From DATDVT01 sp035289905 (lineage in GTDB: Archaea; Nanobdellota; Nanobdellia; SCGC-AAA011-G17; GW2011-AR18), in NCBI GenBank assembly GCA_035289905.1, contig DATDVT010000039.1, forward strand, positions 1 through 36,076: a stretch of 36,076 nt of DNA, written 5' to 3'. Below the pieces are notes generated by a model. The model was not told the origin of the DNA, searched no databases, and worked only from the letters and a program-made list of their open reading frames with translations. Position 1 is the first letter of the stretch. Each line of letters opens with the position of its first letter. Positions 31,455-36,076 of this stretch are shown here, piece after piece. A program made the position numbers and the translations under genes.

Positions 31455-33734
31455 ATGGAAACTGTAAAAAATGGGTTATTAATAGTAGTCATAATATTTG
31501 CTATACTTTCTATTCCTGTTTTTAGTCAGAATGAAACTGAAATTAATGAAACAGAAGCAACATTGGGAACAGCTTGTGCATCATTTGATACACATATATA
31601 TACTCTAGCTGATGGAACAATTATAGTTTGTGAAAATGGTATTTGGGTTTTAGCTAATGATGAAGGGGATATACAAAACGAAACACAAATAGAACCAATT
31701 GATATACCTATAGTTATTCTTGAGGGCGATGCTTTAAGTTATGCTTGGCTAGAAAATATTTCTCATACCCCTTTAAAATTTGATGAAATGGTTTTTGCTG
31801 CGATTGCCTTAAATAATGAAGGTAAAGATATTGGAGATTTAATTGGTCGTATTATTTCTGAAGAAGATCAAGAGAAGGGTTGTTGGATTAAAGATAAATG
31901 TGATGTTAGAAATACTGCATTAGGCTTAATGAGTTTATATATTAGTAATAACCAATATGATAAAGAAAAAGAATGGTTAATGGGTAGCTTAACTTCAGGT
32001 TTAAAAACTGGAGAATGGCTTTTAGAAATTGAAAGTAGTGTAAATGGGACTTGTTCTTTAAAATATACTGTAAATAATAATCCTGTAACTAAAACATTTG
32101 AGGTTAGAGAAGATAATACGGTTTTGAATGAAAATGGTAATTTAGTAAATGATAAATATTATTTAAATATAGCTAAGGATTTAAGTGCTAGTTTATTAGA
32201 GACTAGTGGAAATGTTATTGATGTAGATTGTAGTCAGATAGTTGGAAATGTTATTTTAAGTGTAATCTATAAAGAAGGGAGTAATTATTATATTTTAGAG
32301 AGTATTCCTTCTTCAACATATCAGGTGGTCTTAGGTAATGGATGTTTTGCAAATGTAAACGGTGGAAAAAATTGCGATTATGAATCTAGTCTATATGCTG
32401 CTTGGGTTTTAACTGAAATGGGTAATGACTTAAATAATTTGGGTGTACAGGCTTATTTAGAGTCTGAGTTAGATAATAATGATTTGCATAGGGCAATGTT
32501 AGTTAGAATTTTACAAAAGGCTTACGATGTTAAAGATAGATATTTAAAATTAATAGAAGAAAATCAAAGAAATGATGGTGCTTGGTCTACTGGTGATATA
32601 TTCATCTCTGCATTTAATTTATATGCTATGAAAGGGGCCGCAGAATATAGTGATGTTGTTCAATTAGCTGCTGATTATTTACAGAAGAGTAAAAAGACTG
32701 ATGGCTCTTGGAATCAAGATGTTAAAGATACCTCAATGGCATTAATTAGTTTAGAAGGAAATATTAATGCTGCAGGTATAATAAATCCAAGTGAAACAGA
32801 AATTAATGGAGAGCCTACTAGTCCAGGAACTACTGTAGAAAGTGGAGAATTAATGTGTTCAAATACTTTAGATGATGATAATGATGGGGATATTGATTGT
32901 GATGATTTAGATTGTTATTTTACTAGTCCTTGTAGTGATGTAGATATTGCGGATTTAGGGGGAAAAGATGATTTAGATTTTGAAATTTGTGATGATTTAA
33001 CAGATAATGATGGGGATAAGTTTATAGATTGTGCAGATGGTGCTTGTTTGGGAGATAGCTATTGTATACAATTTTGTAGTAATGGTCAACAAGATGAGGA
33101 TGAAGAAGGAGTAGATTGTGGCGGTAGTTGTATAAGTGATTGTCAAGCTCAAAGTGGTTCTGGAGAAGAGTGTTCTACTAGTTGGGATTGTACTGGTACT
33201 TTAATTTGTGATTCTACCACGAAGGTTTGTGTAGAATCTTCTGATATTGGAACAAAGGATATAGAATTCTCATGTGCAGATTTTAAAGATGATGATAATG
33301 ATGGTAAAATTGATTGTGATGATCCAGATTGTAGTTTAGATTCAACTTGTAAAGGTGGTGGTTCTGGTAAAAAAGGGTGTACTAAAGATTCAGAATGTAG
33401 TACTGATAAAAAATGTAAAGATGGAAAATGTGTAATTAGTGAAGAGATGAGTACAACTATATTGATTATTATAATAGTAATTGCTGCATTATTGATTGGT
33501 GGTGGAGTATTTTTTTATATCCAGTATGTAAAAACAGGTAAGTTTAGTTTTGGAAAAAAACCTAAAAATACATTTGATGACTTTAAGAAGGGTTTTGATT
33601 TTAAACCAGTTAGTCCTGCTAGACCTGCGATGAGACAGACATTTAAACCAGTGAATAAACCTGTGGGTAAATCTCAAGCAGAATCAGACTTAGATAAATC
33701 TATAAAAGAGGCTGAAGCTCTATTGAAAAAATGA
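31455..33734 (+). CDS. Large membrane-anchored surface protein with alpha-toroid and Cys/Asp-rich repeats
   Basis: A 759-residue protein with a signal peptide (1-24). A small module at 37-67 (GTACASF...GTIIVCENGIWVL) precedes helical repeats (about 90-180 and 300-435) whose NDGAWSTGDIFISAFNLYAM and TDGSWNQDVKDTSMALISLE recall terpene-cyclase/alpha-2-macroglobulin-type toroids. Three calcium-loop-like units follow: CSNTLDDDNDGDIDCDDLDC (468-487), one at 512-531 and one at 607-626. NGQQDEDEEGVDCGGSC (543-559) is a common surface module, and knots follow at 573-592 and 642-659. A membrane helix at about 667-690 and a basic cytosolic tail end the protein. It is coupled by a 4-bp overlap to the next surface gene. 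Adhesion or cell contact is a guess; domains are clear, function is not. Confidence 0.8.
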   Translation: METVKNGLLIVVIIFAILSIPVFSQNETEINETEATLGTACASFDTHIYTLADGTIIVCENGIWVLANDEGDIQNETQIEPIDIPIVILEGDALSYAWLENISHTPLKFDEMVFAAIALNNEGKDIGDLIGRIISEEDQEKGCWIKDKCDVRNTALGLMSLYISNNQYDKEKEWLMGSLTSGLKTGEWLLEIESSVNGTCSLKYTVNNNPVTKTFEVREDNTVLNENGNLVNDKYYLNIAKDLSASLLETSGNVIDVDCSQIVGNVILSVIYKEGSNYYILESIPSSTYQVVLGNGCFANVNGGKNCDYESSLYAAWVLTEMGNDLNNLGVQAYLESELDNNDLHRAMLVRILQKAYDVKDRYLKLIEENQRNDGAWSTGDIFISAFNLYAMKGAAEYSDVVQLAADYLQKSKKTDGSWNQDVKDTSMALISLEGNINAAGIINPSETEINGEPTSPGTTVESGELMCSNTLDDDNDGDIDCDDLDCYFTSPCSDVDIADLGGKDDLDFEICDDLTDNDGDKFIDCADGACLGDSYCIQFCSNGQQDEDEEGVDCGGSCISDCQAQSGSGEECSTSWDCTGTLICDSTTKVCVESSDIGTKDIEFSCADFKDDDNDGKIDCDDPDCSLDSTCKGGGSGKKGCTKDSECSTDKKCKDGKCVISEEMSTTILIIIIVIAALLIGGGVFFYIQYVKTGKFSFGKKPKNTFDDFKKGFDFKPVSPARPAMRQTFKPVNKPVGKSQAESDLDKSIKEAEALLKK

Positions 33735-35272
33735 AAGTAGCCTGGCTAGCTGTTTTATTCATTTTTTTTTTGAATACTGTTGTAGCTGATGATATTAATA
33801 TCAATATTCAAAAAGATAACTATAAAGTTGGTGAAACTATAATTTTTGAAATTAAGTTTAATGTAGACCTTGTTGATCCAATAAGTATAAGCCAAATAAG
33901 AGTTTATGATTTTTCAAATAGTAGACAAAGTGTTGCTTTAACCTTTATTAAAATTGATGAAAAGAGATATTATGGTTATTTTGATGTTCCTCCATTAAAT
34001 TTTGAAAATTACTTTTTAAGTTTAAATGGTATTGAATATTTTAAAGATGGTAAACTAAAAAGAGAAAATTTTAATAAAAGTTTTAATGTTGTTGAAGGAA
34101 TAAGTGATATTTTATCAATATTTCCGGGAGCTTATTTTAAGAAAATAGAAAATTGGGAGCAACCATGGATAGATTTTAAGCTTGAGAATAAAGGAAATAA
34201 TACATTATCTTTTATTCCGCAAGTTAGTGATAGTTTTTTAATTTATGATGATGGTCTAATAGAAATTTTACCTGGAAGAGAAAAAGAAATTAGATTAAAA
34301 AGTGATGTTAAAAATATAAATCGAGAGTTTATTGAAGGAAAATTTTTAATAGATGGATATGAAATACCAATTATTTTTAAAAAAACCGTTATTGAAGGAA
34401 GTATAGGTTGTGTAGATAATACTGAATGTAATATTAGTCAATTCTGTTTTGAAGGTGTTTGTTTTAATGAAACTATTTTAACAGAAAACAATACATATAT
34501 AGAATTAGGTATACCTTGTAATTTTACAGCTAATTTAACAAATTATACGTCTAATGGTACCCTAGTTGTTTGTAATAATAGTATATGGGTTTTAGAAAGT
34601 AATCTAATAATTCCTAATGAGATTACCAATTCAGAAGAAATTATTTTAGGTTCTGATTCTTTAATATTTAATGAAGATTTTGAAGAAATTAGTGAAGAAT
34701 TAAATAAAGCATATACTGTTGAAGGAAATATAAAATTTATGAATAATGCTTCTATAGACTTACATAATATTACTATTGAGTTAACAAATGATTTAGAAGA
34801 AATAGCTCAGTTAGATAAAACTTTTATTGAAGTTTTAAAAAGTAATCAAACAGATTTAGTTGGAATAAAAATTAATTTTGAACATAATATTTTAAGAGAT
34901 TATAATGGAGAATTAGTAATTAAAGCTATAGAAGGGGTAGAAGATAGAATGTCTATTAGTCTAAAATACATTGGGCAACAGTTAGAATGTTATATTGATA
35001 GTGATTGTAATATTGGAACATGCATTGAAGGGCAATGTATTAATGGAGAAGTTATATCAACTGAGATTATATGTATAGAAGACAGTGAATGTGGTCTAGA
35101 AATGGATTGTGTCAATGGAAAATGTTTAGCTATATCTAATGTTGACACTAAGGAAAATAATTTAGTTTTATGGGTTGTGATTGGAGGAATGGTTTTATTA
35201 GGCATTTTTGTTTTATATTTTTATACTAAATCAAAGAAAAAGACATACACTGAAGTTAAGAGTAAACTTTAA
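33731..35272 (+). CDS. Membrane-anchored surface protein, partner of the upstream gene
   Basis: A 513-residue protein with a signal peptide (1-19) and Ig-like beta domains (about 21-222; DININIQKDNYKVGETIIFE is typical of archaeal extracellular beta sandwiches). Cys knots of the form C-x5-C-x5-C-x4-C follow at 227-244, 420-436 and 448-465. Between them lies a module at 259-288 (GIPCNF...GTLVVCNNSIWVL) that matches one in the upstream protein. A membrane helix at about 477-497 and a Lys-rich tail anchor it. The start overlaps the previous stop (ATGA), so both are made together and likely form a surface complex. The stop codon falls inside the TATA box of the tRNA-Ile gene. Confidence 0.8.
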   Translation: MKVAWLAVLFIFFLNTVVADDININIQKDNYKVGETIIFEIKFNVDLVDPISISQIRVYDFSNSRQSVALTFIKIDEKRYYGYFDVPPLNFENYFLSLNGIEYFKDGKLKRENFNKSFNVVEGISDILSIFPGAYFKKIENWEQPWIDFKLENKGNNTLSFIPQVSDSFLIYDDGLIEILPGREKEIRLKSDVKNINREFIEGKFLIDGYEIPIIFKKTVIEGSIGCVDNTECNISQFCFEGVCFNETILTENNTYIELGIPCNFTANLTNYTSNGTLVVCNNSIWVLESNLIIPNEITNSEEIILGSDSLIFNEDFEEISEELNKAYTVEGNIKFMNNASIDLHNITIELTNDLEEIAQLDKTFIEVLKSNQTDLVGIKINFEHNILRDYNGELVIKAIEGVEDRMSISLKYIGQQLECYIDSDCNIGTCIEGQCINGEVISTEIICIEDSECGLEMDCVNGKCLAISNVDTKENNLVLWVVIGGMVLLGIFVLYFYTKSKKKTYTEVKSKL

Positions 35273-35278
35273 ATAATT
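35267..35278 (+). promoter_or_regulatory. TATA box of tRNA-Ile, overlapping a stop codon
   Basis: CTTTAAATAATT lies 24-35 bp before the tRNA and includes the TAA (35270-35272) of the upstream surface-protein gene. Confidence 0.6.
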
Positions 35279-35339
35279 ACTATTTGTTTCTTTAAAACAG
35301 TGGGCCCATAGCTTAGCCTGGTAGAGTACCGGTCTTATA

Positions 35340-35361
35340 TGACCAATCATCGGTTTAAGAT
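35340..35361 (+). other. tRNA-Ile intron 1, canonical position 37/38 (22 nt)
   Basis: This is a textbook bulge-helix-bulge. The outer helix is the anticodon stem CCGGT/GCCGG and the central helix is CTTA (35334-35337) with TAAG (35356-35359). Bulges are TAT and ATA, each cut after its second base. The inner helix is GACC/GGTT with a 7-nt loop. Confidence 0.88.
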
Positions 35362-35383
35362 AGCCGGTGGTCGGGGGTTCAAA

Positions 35384-35397
35384 ATTTAATATGAAAA
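35384..35397 (+). other. tRNA-Ile intron 2, T loop position 59/60 (14 nt)
   Basis: The T stem forms the outer helix. TTCA (35378-35381) pairs with TGAA (35392-35395) as the central 4-bp helix. Bulges AAA (35382-35384) and AAT (35396-35398) are cut after their second base. The inner part is only a 7-nt loop, so the motif is bulge-helix-loop. The product loop is TTCAAAT. Confidence 0.78.
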
Positions 35398-35430
35398 TCC
35401 CCTTGGGCCCAGTTTTAAACTAACGAAATC

Positions 35431-35438
35431 TATAAATA
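35431..35438 (+). promoter_or_regulatory. TATA box of the small gene at 35466
   Basis: TATAAATA lies 28-35 bp before the ATG and 20 bp behind the tRNA-Ile gene. Confidence 0.55.
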
Positions 35439-35465
35439 GAAGTATTATTTGAGATAAATCTTAGA

Positions 35466-35741
35466 ATGATTGAACTTGGGGGTAAAATATTTTTAGAGGA
35501 ATTTAGTTCTTTAGAGCCAGCTAAGCTTATTGTTGTTAAAAAAATAGTTGGAAGTTATGTTAGAAATGTAGAGTTTGCAGATAAAACCTTCTTAAAATTA
35601 ATTTTAAAATTATCTCAATCAGGAAATGAATATTGTATTGAAGGGGCTTTAGAAAATGCTGTTGGAAAAAAAGAAGCTGAAGCAAGGGATATTAATTTGT
35701 TTTATAGTTTGAATTCTGTTTTGACAAAATTAAGGAATTAG
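35466..35741 (+). CDS. Small soluble protein of unknown function
   Basis: A 91-residue protein with the start IELGGKIFLEEFSSLEPAKL followed by IVVKKIVGSYVRNVEF and a helical second half rich in Leu, Glu and Lys. The N-terminal pattern looks conserved to me among small archaeal proteins, but I cannot name the family. No membrane segment is present. The stop TAG at 35739-35741 lies at the probable border of the IS element, so the natural C-terminus may have been altered by its insertion. The mobile element's transposase frame reads into its last 50 bp on the other strand. Confidence 0.65.
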   Translation: MIELGGKIFLEEFSSLEPAKLIVVKKIVGSYVRNVEFADKTFLKLILKLSQSGNEYCIEGALENAVGKKEAEARDINLFYSLNSVLTKLRN

Positions 35742-36076
35742 GGCTCTGGTGCAATCCTCTAAATAAGCAATAAAAATAACATAGGGTTCTCTCTATGTTA
35801 TAAACTATTAGTTTGCTTATTAATTCAATTTTTTGAGTTTTGAGTGATTTATTTCTTAATATTGAACCATATTTTCTTTTTATTACAGAAAATACCGTTT
35901 CAATTTTACTTCTTTGGTGATATATTTTTTCATCAACAAATAATGATCTAAAGGCTCCTCTTAATTTAGTTAAACCAGATGTCTTTCTATAAGGAATTTC
36001 AGGCATTGCCTTTAAATTCCAATAGACATAGTTTCTATTCTCTTTACTGTCGTATCCTTTGTCTGCCACTACATAT
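35692..36076 (-). CDS. IS4-type DDE transposase, N-terminal part beyond the window edge
   Basis: The visible C-terminal part of a transposase, open to the right edge; the N-terminus and first catalytic Asp are outside. The second catalytic Asp is in VVADKGYDSKENR, immediately at the edge. The C-terminal YHQRSKIETVFSVIKRKYG fits the IS4 Y-x2-R-x3-E-x6-K signature exactly, with the catalytic Glu. No stop appears until 35692, about 50 bp inside the neighbouring gene on the other strand. The frame seems intact here, so the element could be active or recently arrived. Its inner end probably lies near 35742, where the sequence GGGCTCTGGTGCAATCC looks like a terminal repeat. The partner end is not visible. 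Confidence 0.82.
   Translation of the reverse strand, partial: YVVADKGYDSKENRNYVYWNLKAMPEIPYRKTSGLTKLRGAFRSLFVDEKIYHQRSKIETVFSVIKRKYGSILRNKSLKTQKIELISKLIVYNIERTLCYFYCLFRGLHQSPNSLILSKQNSNYKTN
35762..35821. repeat. Nested inverted repeats near the end of the IS element
   Basis: Outer arms AATAAGCAA (35762-35770) and TTGCTTATT (35813-35821) are perfect. Inside them TAACATAG (35777-35784) and CTATGTTA (35793-35800) form a perfect 8-bp hairpin with an 8-nt loop. They lie within the transposase frame about 20-80 bp from the presumed element end. Confidence 0.65.

Larger units (their letters stand above)
35302..35411 (+). tRNA. tRNA-Ile(UAU) with two introns, one in the T loop
   Basis: Acceptor GGGCCCA pairs with TGGGCCC and discriminator A35411; CCA is not encoded. 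Removing 35340-35361 (22 nt, 37/38) and 35384-35397 (14 nt, 59/60) leaves a regular 74-nt tRNA. It has D arm GCTT/GAGT (two G-U), anticodon stem CCGGT/GCCGG, loop CTTATAA, variable loop TGGTC, T stem GGGGG/CCCCT and T loop TTCAAAT. The anticodon is UAU, for AUA codons. Most archaea read AUA with an agmatidine-modified CAU tRNA; Nanoarchaeum is a known exception with UAU. The acceptor and D arm match archaeal isoleucine tRNAs. Confidence 0.88.

Overview
The window is AT-rich archaeal DNA. The evidence is an S10/spc-type ribosomal supercluster in archaeal order with archaeal-only members (eL32, eL19, eS4, eL34, eL14, eL21, aIF1, Rpp29), plus GatE, Rpo4, prefoldin, TrmI, and two tRNA genes with archaeal bulge-helix-bulge introns. 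The short proteins, the single-chain primase (small-subunit core plus large-subunit Fe-S domain) and the low GC suggest a DPANN archaeon of the Woesearchaeota/Pacearchaeota/Nanoarchaeota kind. That placement is inference; no rRNA is present.

Left part (1-6.2 kb) is accessory: a multi-pass membrane protein cut by the left edge, an anchored surface protein with a Lys/Asp/Glu repeat, a doubly interrupted tRNA-Leu(CAA), a decayed integrase-like frame just behind it, a methyltransferase, a decayed DDE transposase, the tRNA methyltransferase TrmI, a single-pass protein and a lipoprotein. From 6.2 to 9.5 kb come a three-gene minus-strand operon resembling ArvA-ArvB-ArvC (Era-like GTPase, DUF2073-like protein, zinc ribbon; the family is linked to archaeal vesicle formation), a radical SAM/SPASM protein and a GT2 glycosyltransferase.

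At 9.5-14.3 kb the information-processing genes begin: eL21-rpoF-DUF655 on the minus strand, gatE on the plus strand, a DUF457-type membrane hydrolase, a TPR-like protein and a PEGA-domain protein. From 14.36 to 28.7 kb runs one tightly packed plus-strand operon: uL3, uL4, uL23, uL2, uS19, uL22, uS3, uL29, aIF1, Rpp29, uS17, uL14, uL24, eS4, uL5, uS14, uS8, uL6, eL32, eL19, uL18, uS5, uL30, uL15, SecY, DUF106, eL34, eL14 and prefoldin alpha. The fused primase follows with its own TATA box.

The right part (30-36 kb) has two unknown small genes and a kinase-like gene on the minus strand. A divergent pair of large membrane-anchored cysteine-rich surface proteins follows, then a tRNA-Ile(UAU) with an anticodon intron and a 14-nt T-loop intron, a small unknown gene, and an IS4-type transposase running off the edge.

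Transcription looks largely leaderless: a TATA-like box lies about 21-35 bp before most first-gene start codons, often inside the previous gene's stop region. Within operons, genes overlap by a few bases or use GGTG/GGAGG Shine-Dalgarno motifs. The most notable observations are the two intron-rich tRNAs, with introns at 30/31, 37/38 and 59/60, the UAU anticodon, the fused primase, the vesiculation-type operon and the paired surface proteins.
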